The position numbers and the translations under genes are program-made. A stretch of 64,000 nt of DNA from Rheinheimera riviphila (GTDB lineage: Bacteria; Pseudomonadota; Gammaproteobacteria; Enterobacterales; Alteromonadaceae): positions 28,017-92,016 of the forward strand of contig NZ_SACS01000020.1 of the NCBI RefSeq assembly GCF_004005945.1, read 5' to 3'. The notes beneath the pieces are model-generated. The model worked only from the letters and a program-made list of their open reading frames with translations. It was not told the origin of the DNA and made no database searches. Shown here piece after piece: positions 27,613 to 34,706 of the stretch. How positions within the stretch are numbered: the first letter of the stretch is position 1; the number at the start of each line of letters is the position of its first letter.

Positions 27613-28005
27613 ATGAGTGTGTCGATTGCCGCGATCGCAGAAGCCACAGCCCGGTTTGCAGCGGATGAGCTGAAGGCATTTCGCGCATTTATTGATGTCA
27701 GCAAAGCGTTAAAAGGTGCGGTGAAAACTCAGCAAAACCAGGCCGCCGACACTTTTAACGCGATGCAGGCCGCGCTGGACAGTCTGCAACAGCCGGTCGC
27801 TGCCAATGGGCTGGCAGTGATTGCCGTGCTGGAAGCGGATGCCGCTTATCTCAAGGCACTGCAGGCTGTGACGCTACTGCCGGCTGATGTGAATCAACCC
27901 GCGGTCTCGCTGGCTTATATGCAGGAATTTTTGCAGCAAGTGGATACGACGATGGCGCATCAGATACAAAGTGCAGACAGCGAGGGAGCACAGGGCGATG
28001 AGTGA
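27613..28005 (+). CDS. Small helical protein, R-body locus
   Basis: 130 residues, almost entirely Ala-rich helix (AIAEATARFAADELKAFRAF, QQNQAADTFNAMQAALDSL), GGAG about 9 nt before the ATG. Its end overlaps the next gene by 8 bp. Composition resembles assembly or capping proteins, but no family is recognised. Confidence 0.7.
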   Translation: MSVSIAAIAEATARFAADELKAFRAFIDVSKALKGAVKTQQNQAADTFNAMQAALDSLQQPVAANGLAVIAVLEADAAYLKALQAVTLLPADVNQPAVSLAYMQEFLQQVDTTMAHQIQSADSEGAQGDE

Positions 28006-28288
28006 AAGCAATACTGCGACCAGTTCAGCCCAGCAACTGATCCAGCCGTCGGTGAATCAGTCCATTGCGCTCGCCGTACAAAGTGCGGTCGATCTGATGC
28101 GAAATCTAAACACGATTGAGACTACGGTCATCGGTGTGGCGTCGGCCGCCTGGCTGGCCGAACCAGGAAATACGGCGTACAAAGACATTATCGAAAATGC
28201 CACCAAAACCATTACTTTTGCCGTGGAAAACCTGGCAAAAGTGGGCACAGTCGGTGCAGGGGTCCTGACGGATCTGAAACCGGATTGA
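27998..28288 (+). CDS. R-body locus conserved protein, paralogue of the 31516 product
   Basis: 96 residues from ATG 27998. The core QSIALAVQSAVDLMRNLNT ... GVASAAWLAEP aligns by eye with QSIALAAQNEVDAYRNQNT ... GVAYAKWLQNP in the protein at 31516, so the two are paralogues flanking the rebB genes. The QS(V/I)AL motif is also present in the RebB protein at 28333, hinting at distant kinship with RebB. Role unknown. Confidence 0.75.
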   Translation: MSESNTATSSAQQLIQPSVNQSIALAVQSAVDLMRNLNTIETTVIGVASAAWLAEPGNTAYKDIIENATKTITFAVENLAKVGTVGAGVLTDLKPD

Positions 28289-28332
28289 TTGGAACGGCTG
28301 CCCGCGCAGTCACCTGAAAACAAGGAGAATCT

Positions 28333-28545
28333 ATGACCGAGATCAATCATGCTGTGGCGCAAAGTGTTGCGCTGGTCAATGCGCTGACCGTGGGGATGGC
28401 GCCAGCGATGGCCATGGGTAGCCAGTATCAGCATCTGGCGTATAACCTGGGTCTGGCAACGCTGAATCAGGTATTTGCCCAACAACAGGCCAACATCACG
28501 CATCAGGCAACGGCGGTAGCCGGCGTGTTGCATAGCTGGCGCTAA
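28333..28545 (+). CDS. RebB-family R-body protein (short)
   Basis: 70 residues with AAGGAG 7 nt before the ATG. It contains the R-body signature APAMAMGSQYQ followed by helix and NQVFAQQQANITHQA. RebB-family (killing trait) proteins polymerise into R-bodies, protein ribbons coiled within the cytoplasm that unroll on a trigger such as low pH. It is more diverged than the four copies from 29755 on and lies in the upstream operon, so it may be a different ribbon component. Confidence 0.88.
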   Translation: MTEINHAVAQSVALVNALTVGMAPAMAMGSQYQHLAYNLGLATLNQVFAQQQANITHQATAVAGVLHSWR

Positions 28546-28548
28546 ACC

Positions 28549-28890
28549 ATGATGCAGCCGGATAAACCCGAAAATAGACCCGAAAATAAACCCGAAAATG
28601 CAGTGGCGCAGCAGACAGTCGCCAGTGGCCAGGACTTATTGCAACAAGCCTTGGCGCTGTTTGATTTACAGCCTGTGCAGCCGGTGGCGTTGGTTTTCCC
28701 TAATGTGATTGGCGAACCGGGTGTTTTATCTGCTGGCCAGATGCAACACTATGTCGGCCAGCTGTTTGCACAGCAGGAACTGTTATTTGCCGCGGCAGAC
28801 GTGACAGAACCCGCGCCGGAAGCGGATGCTGAGCCGCTGGCCGAATCTGCCGAGCTGCAGGCGATCCGCCAGATGTATGCCGGGGACTGA
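28549..28890 (+). CDS. Small unknown protein, R-body locus
   Basis: 113 residues, start 3 bp after the previous stop (ATGATG). The N-terminus has a short PEN repeat (PENRPENKPEN), then helical segments (GQDLLQQALALFDLQP, MQHYVGQLFAQQELLF) and an acidic tail. Start spacing implies coupling to the RebB gene. Family not recognised. Confidence 0.7.
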   Translation: MMQPDKPENRPENKPENAVAQQTVASGQDLLQQALALFDLQPVQPVALVFPNVIGEPGVLSAGQMQHYVGQLFAQQELLFAAADVTEPAPEADAEPLAESAELQAIRQMYAGD

Positions 28891-28901
28891 GCCACCCGGG
28901 C

Positions 28902-29495
28902 ATGAGTTTGCTGACCCGCCAAAGCCTGTTGCCCAAAGCCCGGCTTGAACAGGATTTACAGTTGACGCTGGGCAGTCGTATTGCAGCCCAGTTGACGCCG
29001 TTGCAGCAACAGCGACCCCGTATCTACCGCGATATGCAAAGTGACTGGCTGACGCCATATCAGCCGCCGTTATCGGCCGACCATACCAGCATGCAGCAAC
29101 CCACACCTCTGCCATCGGATCTGTCCTGGTACTGGCAGCAACTGATACTGCCAGACCAGTCGATCTGCTCGGAACTGGTGCTGATGCGCCGTGACCACAT
29201 CCTTTACCTGACTTATCTAAACATCTTACCGGCGGACTTTGGCTTGTTCAGTCCGCTATGGCCACAACAGGCGATGCGATATGCCGACCAGCTGATTGCC
29301 GAAACACTTGGCAATATCGCCGCTTTTGCACGGGCACAGCATGATCTTGCCATTGTCACCACCCTGACCAATCCGAATCTGGCGGCCATTTTTGTGCATC
29401 AGCATTTCCAAAAAACGCCCAGCGGCAGCCAGATCGTCGGTTTCCCGCTGCCCGCGCGTTATGTCCGACTGCTGGCGCCGACGCCGCATGGTTGA
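28902..29495 (+). CDS. Unknown protein, R-body locus
   Basis: 197 residues, no signal peptide. Mixed composition with many aromatic and Gln residues (SWYWQQLILPDQSICSEL, ILPADFGLFSPLWPQQAM). It is the last gene of the first rightward operon, 260 bp before the second sigma-54-driven group. No family recognised. Confidence 0.7.
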   Translation: MSLLTRQSLLPKARLEQDLQLTLGSRIAAQLTPLQQQRPRIYRDMQSDWLTPYQPPLSADHTSMQQPTPLPSDLSWYWQQLILPDQSICSELVLMRRDHILYLTYLNILPADFGLFSPLWPQQAMRYADQLIAETLGNIAAFARAQHDLAIVTTLTNPNLAAIFVHQHFQKTPSGSQIVGFPLPARYVRLLAPTPHG

Positions 29496-29665
29496 GTGCG
29501 ATTTTCCGACCGGCTGTTGTCCGGTAGCCGGATCAGACCGCCGGAATTTCTGAACTGGATGAAATGAACCGCTGCTTGGTAGTGTCAGATCGTTCTGTAA
29601 CCACAATGAAAGTTAAAAATATATATAAAACATATAGATATGTATTTGTGTGGCAATGTTTTCAC

Positions 29666-29681
29666 TGGCACAGCCAATGCA
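29666..29681 (+). promoter_or_regulatory. Sigma-54 promoter of the tandem rebB genes
   Basis: TGGCACAGCCAATGCA has the full -24 TGGCAC and the -12 TGC at the exact spacing; only one T of the -12 box is changed. The start point would be near 29692, 63 bp before the first rebB ATG. An A-T rich stretch (29608-29645) just upstream could bind IHF. Confidence 0.78.
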
Positions 29682-29754
29682 CTGTTAAGGCAGAGTCCCT
29701 GAAAACGGATTCGAAAACAATGTCCTAGCGGTTCAAAAACCATGGAGAAAGATT

Positions 29755-29985
29755 ATGTCAAGTGCACAACTTGTAAATGGCGCGGTCGTCGACTCTGTCA
29801 CTATTACCAACACAAAAGTTCTGGCTGAAGCCCCCGCAATGGCGATGGGTAGTTTGTATCAGACTATCGGCAATTCTGTTGCGATGGCGGCGGCCAATGC
29901 GGTCTATGCCCAGCAACAGGCCAATGTGGTGTATCAGGCTTCGACCACCCTTGGGGTGACCAAACTGTTCGCACAAAATTCGTAA
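29755..29985 (+). CDS. rebB: RebB-family R-body structural protein
   Basis: 76 residues: variable N-terminus, then TNTKVLAEAPAMAMGSLYQT, IGNSVAMAAANAVYAQQQAN and a C-terminal TLGVTKLFAQN. This is the R-body ribbon subunit family known from Caedibacter and widespread in proteobacteria. First of four tandem copies behind the sigma-54 promoter at 29666, with GGAG 8 nt before its ATG. Confidence 0.92.
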   Translation: MSSAQLVNGAVVDSVTITNTKVLAEAPAMAMGSLYQTIGNSVAMAAANAVYAQQQANVVYQASTTLGVTKLFAQNS

Positions 29986-30026
29986 CCACCTCGTGGTTTC
30001 AGTCTCGTCCATCGGGAGATTAGCTC

Positions 30027-30257
30027 ATGTCACAACCATGTGAAGTTAACGGAGCCATCGTTGATGCGGTCGCCGGCTCTAACGCGTCTGTCGTCGCTGT
30101 TGCTCCGGCGATGGCAATGGGAAATTTGTATCAGACGATTGGCAATTCTGTGGCGATGGCAGCGGCAAACGCCGTCTATGCCCAGCAACAGGGCTGGGTC
30201 ACCTCTCAGTCTGCCGGAACCTTAGGGATCACTAAATTGTTCAGTCAGAACAAGTGA
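30027..30257 (+). CDS. rebB: RebB-family R-body protein, second copy
   Basis: 76 residues, the most diverged of the four: ASVVAVAPAMAMGNLYQTIG replaces the TKVLAEAPAMAMGSLY core, and QGWVTSQSAGTLGI the usual QANVxYQA. These changes suggest a distinct subunit role rather than simple dosage. GGGAG precedes its ATG. Confidence 0.9.
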   Translation: MSQPCEVNGAIVDAVAGSNASVVAVAPAMAMGNLYQTIGNSVAMAAANAVYAQQQGWVTSQSAGTLGITKLFSQNK

Positions 30258-30313
30258 TCAACAACGATTCAACCATCAGTAAGTAGGCGCAAGCCACTTC
30301 AGGAGAATTCATT

Positions 30314-30556
30314 ATGTCAAATGCTCCAGCTCAGCCAACAGTCGTCAATGGCGCTGTTGTCGATTCAATTGTGACGACCAATACCAAAGTGCTGGCCGAA
30401 GCGCCGGCGATGGCGATGGGTAGTTTATACCAGACCATTGGCAATTCAGTGGCGATGGCCGCGGCAAATGCCGTGTACGCGCAGCAGCAGGCTAATGTCG
30501 GCTATCAGGCCGCCAGTACCCTTGGCGTGACCAAGCTGTTTGCAGATAACAAATAA
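30314..30556 (+). CDS. rebB: RebB-family R-body protein, third copy
   Basis: 80 residues, essentially identical to the first copy over TKVLAEAPAMAMGSLYQTIG and the following helix, with a longer Ala/Pro/Thr N-terminus. Strong AGGAG ribosome site. Confidence 0.92.
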   Translation: MSNAPAQPTVVNGAVVDSIVTTNTKVLAEAPAMAMGSLYQTIGNSVAMAAANAVYAQQQANVGYQAASTLGVTKLFADNK

Positions 30557-30587
30557 CCGGGTTTGATCAGTGTAAAAGGAGAACACG

Positions 30588-30827
30588 ATGAGTAGCACAT
30601 CTCAACCAACAGCAGTCAATGGCGCCATTATTGATGCAGTCACGATTGCCAATACCAAAGTACTGGCCGAAGCACCCGCGATGGCGATGGGTAGTTTGTA
30701 TCAGACCATTGGCAATTCAGTGGCGATGGCAGCAGCCAATGCCGTGTATGCGCAGCAGCAGGCCAATGTGGCCTACCAGGCCGCGACCACTTTGGGTGTC
30801 ACCAAGTTGTTTGCCCAGAACAAGTAA
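30588..30827 (+). CDS. rebB: RebB-family R-body protein, fourth copy
   Basis: 79 residues, closely matching copies one and three. AAAGGAG lies 6 nt before the ATG, the strongest site in the group. A rho-independent terminator follows 23 bp after the stop, closing the structural operon. Confidence 0.92.
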   Translation: MSSTSQPTAVNGAIIDAVTIANTKVLAEAPAMAMGSLYQTIGNSVAMAAANAVYAQQQANVAYQAATTLGVTKLFAQNK

Positions 30828-30850
30828 CCAAAGTCGCACTCTTTGAAAAG

Positions 30851-30870
30851 CGCCCGAGGCGGGCGTTTTT
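30851..30870 (+). terminator. Rho-independent terminator after rebB run
   Basis: CGCCCG, loop AGG, CGGGCG, then TTTTT. Confidence 0.85.
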
Positions 30871-30945
30871 CAGGAGGCATTTGTCCTGGCCCGCACATCT
30901 GTTTGCGCTGTGGCTCAAAGGATGACCATCAGACAGGTATCTATT

Positions 30946-31155
30946 ATGTCCGACACCAATTACATCAAAAGCTCAGTTGCCATCAATGACGAAGTGCAAA
31001 GTCAGAGCAATGAAACTCTGCAGACACTGTCGCTGGGGGCGTTGGTCAATGCCACCTCATTGACGATGCTAAACAACACCTCAAACCAATATGCGGCACA
31101 GACACTGGCTAATTCGGCGATGGTGCAGGTTTGTAACAAAATTCTGAGTTCATAG
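30946..31155 (+). CDS. Small R-body locus protein, possibly a distant RebB relative
   Basis: 69 residues from ATG 30946 (weak AGG site). Similar in size and helix plan to RebB (SLGALVNATSLTMLNNTSNQ, then AAQTLANSAMVQVCNKIL), but lacks the APAMAMG core, so the relationship is only suggested. It is the first gene after the terminator. Confidence 0.65.
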   Translation: MSDTNYIKSSVAINDEVQSQSNETLQTLSLGALVNATSLTMLNNTSNQYAAQTLANSAMVQVCNKILSS

Positions 31156-31200
31156 ACCGATCCGGATCTATGCATTCATTTGTGATTTCAGGAGTCTGCT

Positions 31201-31458
31201 ATGCCCACGACACCACCAGCCGCCGAGATATTTAATTGTCTCAAAGCGTCATTTGATCAGACTGCCAACAATGCGCAGGCGCAATGGTCCCTTGATTTCA
31301 GCCGGCAACAAAATCGCTTGTTGCTTTCTGTGCAGATAGGTCCAACAGAGCCGCTGAAGGCCGGCAGCTGTCTGCAAAGCAGTATTGATGCAGATGGTCT
31401 GAACACCCTGAGCGAATTTCTGGCCCAGGTCAAAATGCAGATGGCAAACCCAGGCTGA
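31201..31458 (+). CDS. Small unknown protein, R-body locus
   Basis: 85 residues with AGGAG 7 nt before the ATG. An N-terminal helix precedes a predicted beta region (NRLLLSVQIGP) and a final helix (LNTLSEFLAQVKMQM). No family recognised. Confidence 0.7.
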   Translation: MPTTPPAAEIFNCLKASFDQTANNAQAQWSLDFSRQQNRLLLSVQIGPTEPLKAGSCLQSSIDADGLNTLSEFLAQVKMQMANPG

Positions 31459-31515
31459 CATCTGCCTGGAAATCGCCGGGAAATCGCGACAGCCACTAAC
31501 CAATGAGAACCGCAT

Positions 31516-31950
31516 ATGACTGAATCAAAACAGCAAACGCCGCCAAGTTCGAAGCTGGGCCTGACGGCGGAAGAGGCCGCCGGCGCGTCGATTGCCCAGT
31601 CCATCGCGCTGGCGGCGCAGAACGAAGTGGATGCATACCGTAATCAGAACACGGTGAACATGGTGGCCATGGGGGTTGCCTATGCTAAGTGGCTGCAAAA
31701 TCCTACGCTGAGCAAACAATACAGTGAGGTGGTCGATGCGGCACGTCTGAGCATGGGGAATGAAGAATCGGAGACGATCAAAGCCTTTGCCGGCGGCGTT
31801 AACAAGACCAGCGCCCATACCCGTGCGGAAAGCAATCCGCCGCCGCAAGCTGCTGCTGCGGCCAGTGCGCCGGGCCCTGGCACACATTCGCTGCCAGCGA
31901 GGGTATTCAGTTATTTTTTATCGCCACCGGCCAAGCCGGAGCAATCTTAA
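31516..31950 (+). CDS. R-body locus conserved protein, paralogue of the 27998 product
   Basis: 144 residues. The N-terminal 90 align with the 27998 product (QSIALAAQNEVDAYRNQNT, MGVAYAKWLQNP); the rest is a Pro/Ala-rich tail ending LSPPAKPEQS. Duplication of this gene on both sides of the rebB run suggests a required locus component. Confidence 0.75.
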   Translation: MTESKQQTPPSSKLGLTAEEAAGASIAQSIALAAQNEVDAYRNQNTVNMVAMGVAYAKWLQNPTLSKQYSEVVDAARLSMGNEESETIKAFAGGVNKTSAHTRAESNPPPQAAAAASAPGPGTHSLPARVFSYFLSPPAKPEQS

Positions 31951-32054
31951 TCTCCTCAGTGCAACGCGGACTCTGTGGCAGGCGTGCCCGGCCAGGCGGC
32001 GACATATCAGCCAGGCTTGGCTGGCTGTGTTTGCTGCTGGCTGCCGTCGCTTAC

Positions 32055-32291
32055 TTAAAACCGCTGTTGTTCCAGTGAATCCAGCAGATGCTGCATCACA
32101 CTGCGTTTTGCTGCCGCCCGTTGTTGCTGTTGTGCCGCATCTGATTGCAGTGCTGCAGTTATTGGCGATAAATCAATGGCCTGCCGGGTGGCGGTGACTG
32201 CGTCCTGCGGCGACATCTGCTGTAACCAGCTGGCGGGTTGCCAGTACCAGCCAAACCGATCAAATACTGCCACCTGTTCATCGGCTGCCAT
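32055..32291 (-). CDS. Small unknown protein, R-body locus, leftward operon
   Basis: 78 residues: FDRFGWYWQPASWLQQMSP, then a Gln/Ala-rich C-terminus. Start 11 bp after the upstream gene's stop with only a weak AGGCG site. Last gene of the leftward group. Confidence 0.6.
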   Translation of the reverse strand: MAADEQVAVFDRFGWYWQPASWLQQMSPQDAVTATRQAIDLSPITAALQSDAAQQQQRAAAKRSVMQHLLDSLEQQRF

Positions 32292-32302
32292 AGCAGCGCC
32301 TG

Positions 32303-32842
32303 TTACAGCAACAGCGCAGGCAACATGCTGCAGGGCGGCGTAGTGCAGGCAGCTGGTTGCAGCGTCTCAGGCGCAGGCACGGTGGTCGCGTCGGAGGCTG
32401 CCGTGCTGGCGCCTGGGGGAAACGGCAGTTGCAGCAGCGGGAAACGGCTGAGCAATTGTTGATATAACTGCTGGTGCCAGTGGATCAATGTGCTGAGGCC
32501 GTTGCTTTGCTGTGTGCGGGCCCGGTACTCCTGCTGATAATCAAACCAATGCTCGGCATCTGATGGCAGCGGACAGCTGTACAATAAATCAAGCAGCGCG
32601 CTTTGGGTGTCCGGATATACCGCTGACACTTGCTCAGCCTGGGCCAGGCTGATCTGTTCGGGCAGCAGTTGCCAGCGCTCGCTGAAAATAAACAGTTGCT
32701 GCATCTGGGCACCAAATGCCGCCAGTCGGGCAGGGCTCAGGGGGCGTTGCTGATAGGGATTGTCTTTTGCAAAGGCCAGCGTTTGTTGCAATAGCGCATT
32801 CAGCTGCAGAAAATCAATGGTATCCAAAGTAGTGAGTTGCAT
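32303..32842 (-). CDS. Unknown helical protein, R-body locus, leftward operon
   Basis: 179 residues, AGGAA 7 nt before the ATG. Predominantly helical (FLQLNALLQQTLAFAKDNPY, LAAFGAQMQQLFIFSERW), ending in a Pro/Ala/Thr-rich tail with Cys. No membrane segment, no family recognised. Confidence 0.65.
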   Translation of the reverse strand: MQLTTLDTIDFLQLNALLQQTLAFAKDNPYQQRPLSPARLAAFGAQMQQLFIFSERWQLLPEQISLAQAEQVSAVYPDTQSALLDLLYSCPLPSDAEHWFDYQQEYRARTQQSNGLSTLIHWHQQLYQQLLSRFPLLQLPFPPGASTAASDATTVPAPETLQPAACTTPPCSMLPALLL

Positions 32843-32866
32843 GTTTAATTCCTGTCCGGGCGGTTT

Positions 32867-33295
32867 CTAGTCATAACGGTTATAGCTTGGCGGGCCGGCT
32901 AGCCCCTTTTGCTCTGGCGGGGTATCTTTGCTCCCCGCCACGATGGCAAAGCCGCTGGCAGGTATTGCAACCGGGGGCATGGCAACGGTGGGCTGCTCAG
33001 GCCCGGTGTCGCCGCAAGCAGGGTTCAGGTCACGATAAAAAGCGCAGATCTGACTGAACAACTGCTGACATGCCGCCTGCTGCGGCGGATCGTCGCTGAG
33101 ACTGGCCAGCGCCTGCAGTATCGGGCCGAACTCTGTCATTAGATTCCGGACCAACGATGCAGACAAAGCACGACCGTGGCGCTGAACATCCAGCAACACC
33201 GCTTGTTTCAGCCAGTGCAGCAGCAACTCCGCGGTTTCAGTCCCGGCGTTGCACTGCCTGATCAGGCTGACCATCAGGATCGGATCTGTTTGCAT
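32867..33295 (-). CDS. Unknown helical protein, R-body locus, leftward operon
   Basis: 142 residues from ATG 33295, chosen because GGAG lies 6 nt upstream; a longer in-frame start would extend into sequence better explained by another frame. Helical N-terminus (MVSLIRQCNAGTETAELLLH, VRNLMTEFGPILQALASL), then a Pro-rich tail. No family recognised. Confidence 0.65.
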   Translation of the reverse strand: MQTDPILMVSLIRQCNAGTETAELLLHWLKQAVLLDVQRHGRALSASLVRNLMTEFGPILQALASLSDDPPQQAACQQLFSQICAFYRDLNPACGDTGPEQPTVAMPPVAIPASGFAIVAGSKDTPPEQKGLAGPPSYNRYD

Positions 33296-33534
33296 ATCAT
33301 TCTCCATTGCCGTTGTATATCGCGTCGTAAAAGCCAGTACTGCAGCCAGTACAGCAGCAAATACAGAAGCCAGATACGTGCCAATCGCCCGGGCTGCTGT
33401 CTGAGGCTGCAATACCAGCAGAACAGCGCGATGCCAACGACATTCTGCCGTCGAAACTGAAGGCGCAGTGCCGGCCAGCGGCTTGAACCGGCCAGTTGCA
33501 TGCGCGCAGCGGCGCAATCTGACCGCTTCGGCAA
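33274..33534 (-). CDS. Possible small membrane protein between regulator and leftward operon
   Basis: Up to 86 residues (TTG 33534, or ATG 33501). The sequence NVVGIALFCWYCSLRQQPGR followed by IWLLYLLLYWLQYWLL and basic residues looks like two membrane helices with positive-inside charges, which argues for this frame over the two competing frames here. It overlaps the next gene by 22 bp. No good ribosome site. Confidence 0.4.
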   Translation of the reverse strand: MPKRSDCAAARMQLAGSSRWPALRLQFRRQNVVGIALFCWYCSLRQQPGRLARIWLLYLLLYWLQYWLLRRDIQRQWRMICKQIRS

Positions 33535-33540
33535 ACACCT

Positions 33541-34131
33541 TCAGACATCATTGAGCTCCCGTCGGATTTGTTTCGGAGTCTGATTAAACAGACTTTTAAA
33601 AGAAGTGGAAAAATTGGCCTGTAGCGGATAGCCCAGCCGTGCAGATATTTCCTGAATACTTAAATTGGTATCGAGCAACAGTTGCCGGGCCTTCTGCATC
33701 CGTTGTGCGCGCAACCAGGCGGACACCCCGATATTCAGCTCCTTTTTAAAGGCTTTGGCTAAACTGTTGCGATTGGTATTCATCGCTTTGCTGATTGAGC
33801 TTAGCGTCAGCGGTTGCTCCAGATGTTGTTGAATGTAAAGGCAGGTTTTTTCCACCAGTGCTTTGTGTTTGCGACTGAGTGACGCCGTGTTGTAAGAGGG
33901 AGCACTGAGGAGTGGTTGCGGGAGTGGTAATAATATTTTTTGATAGACCTGCATAAACTGTTCAATCGATGCGCGCTCCAGCGGGCCGGTTAAGCGGAAT
34001 GTGTGACTATGCAGATGAATAATGGCCGCGGCCTGAGGGCTCTCTGCCAGCAGCTGTTGCGCCAGAATAAAGCTACTTTCTTCCTCGATGATAAATACAG
34101 TCATTTTTTTTGAGACTGTATAATTCAACAT
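33541..34131 (-). CDS. AraC-family transcriptional regulator, C-terminal part of a frame-broken gene
   Basis: The last 100 residues are a clear AraC/XylS double helix-turn-helix (LTLSSISKAMNTNRNSLAKA and IQEISARLGYPLQANFSTSF). The residues before it resemble the second half of a receiver-like domain (VFIIEEESSFILAQQLLAES), with Glu where the phospho-Asp would be. The open frame nominally begins at 34131, but with no ribosome site; the natural start is ATG 34246 in another frame (see the N-terminal entry). If expressed alone, ATG 34104 inside the A8 tract is the likely initiator. It heads the leftward part of the R-body locus and probably regulates it. Confidence 0.85.
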   Translation of the reverse strand: MLNYTVSKKMTVFIIEEESSFILAQQLLAESPQAAAIIHLHSHTFRLTGPLERASIEQFMQVYQKILLPLPQPLLSAPSYNTASLSRKHKALVEKTCLYIQQHLEQPLTLSSISKAMNTNRNSLAKAFKKELNIGVSAWLRAQRMQKARQLLLDTNLSIQEISARLGYPLQANFSTSFKSLFNQTPKQIRRELNDV

Positions 34132-34246
34132 TGTCCATACTGTCGGTGACCATGCATTGATATTCTTTGGTCAGAACTTGCCACAATGGCATCAATTGTG
34201 GCGGATTGTTTGAAATGAAAACCAGAATTAAAGTGTCATTATTCAT
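34073..34246 (-). pseudogene. N-terminal part of the AraC-type regulator, out of frame at an A8 tract
   Basis: From ATG 34246, with GAGGA 7 nt upstream, the frame reads a receiver-like start (TLILVFISNNPPQLMPLWQV, LTKEYQCMVTD) and stops at 34073. At 34104-34111 lies AAAAAAAA. With one A fewer the frame runs directly into the AraC protein, giving about 234 residues with a continuous pseudo-receiver plus AraC layout. The gene is therefore frameshifted, phase-variable, rescued by slippage, or a sequencing error. Confidence 0.75.
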
Positions 34247-34706
34247 CAATATTTCCTCTGTTTGTTACTAAATGTTTGTTATTAAATGTTTGTTTAAAAA
34301 TCAAAAATAAGATATTTTAATGTTTTATTATTGTGCTTGAGTGGCTGAACTTGTCGACAACAGAATGAACTGCAGCATATTTGTTGTCTTATATTGAGCC
34401 TGAAACCAAATAAGCTTGGGCGGTCACAACTATCGCCGGGCAATTGTTGGCAAACGCCATAGAATGGTGCTTTATATTTTTGTGATGAAAACTTGATATA
34501 TTTTCTTAAGCTGTTAGAACCACTGCCGATTTTTTATACGGCACGATGTTCAAAACAAAGGTTGCAGGACGGCTGCCGGTGAATGCCTACTGCGTGTGGT
34601 AACACTGTCTGTGGCAACAACGTGGTGAGTTGATTGGGTCTGTCATTGCGGGGCAATTCGTAAAAAAGGTCAGTACATTGCAGCTATTTACCGACCCATT
34701 ACATGT
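34247..34706. other. A-T rich intergenic region
   Basis: 460 bp between the divided regulator and the GH97 gene end. It contains repeated TGTTTGTTA/TTAAATGTTTGTT words near 34260-34295 that could belong to the regulator promoter. I see no gene, RNA or clear terminator. Confidence 0.4.

Noticed and set aside
28057..28533. 158-residue antisense frame across the R-body genes
   Set aside because: The opposite strand encodes a RebB protein and its neighbour with good ribosome sites; this frame has no support.
30887..30907. TGGCCCG ... TTTGC as a third sigma-54 promoter
   Set aside because: The GG to GC distance is 5 bp too long for RpoN.
26847..31950. Dense run of small genes as a prophage or tailocin
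   Set aside because: No capsid, tail, terminase, lysis or integrase motif; RebB proteins and the sigma-54 activator explain the cluster better.
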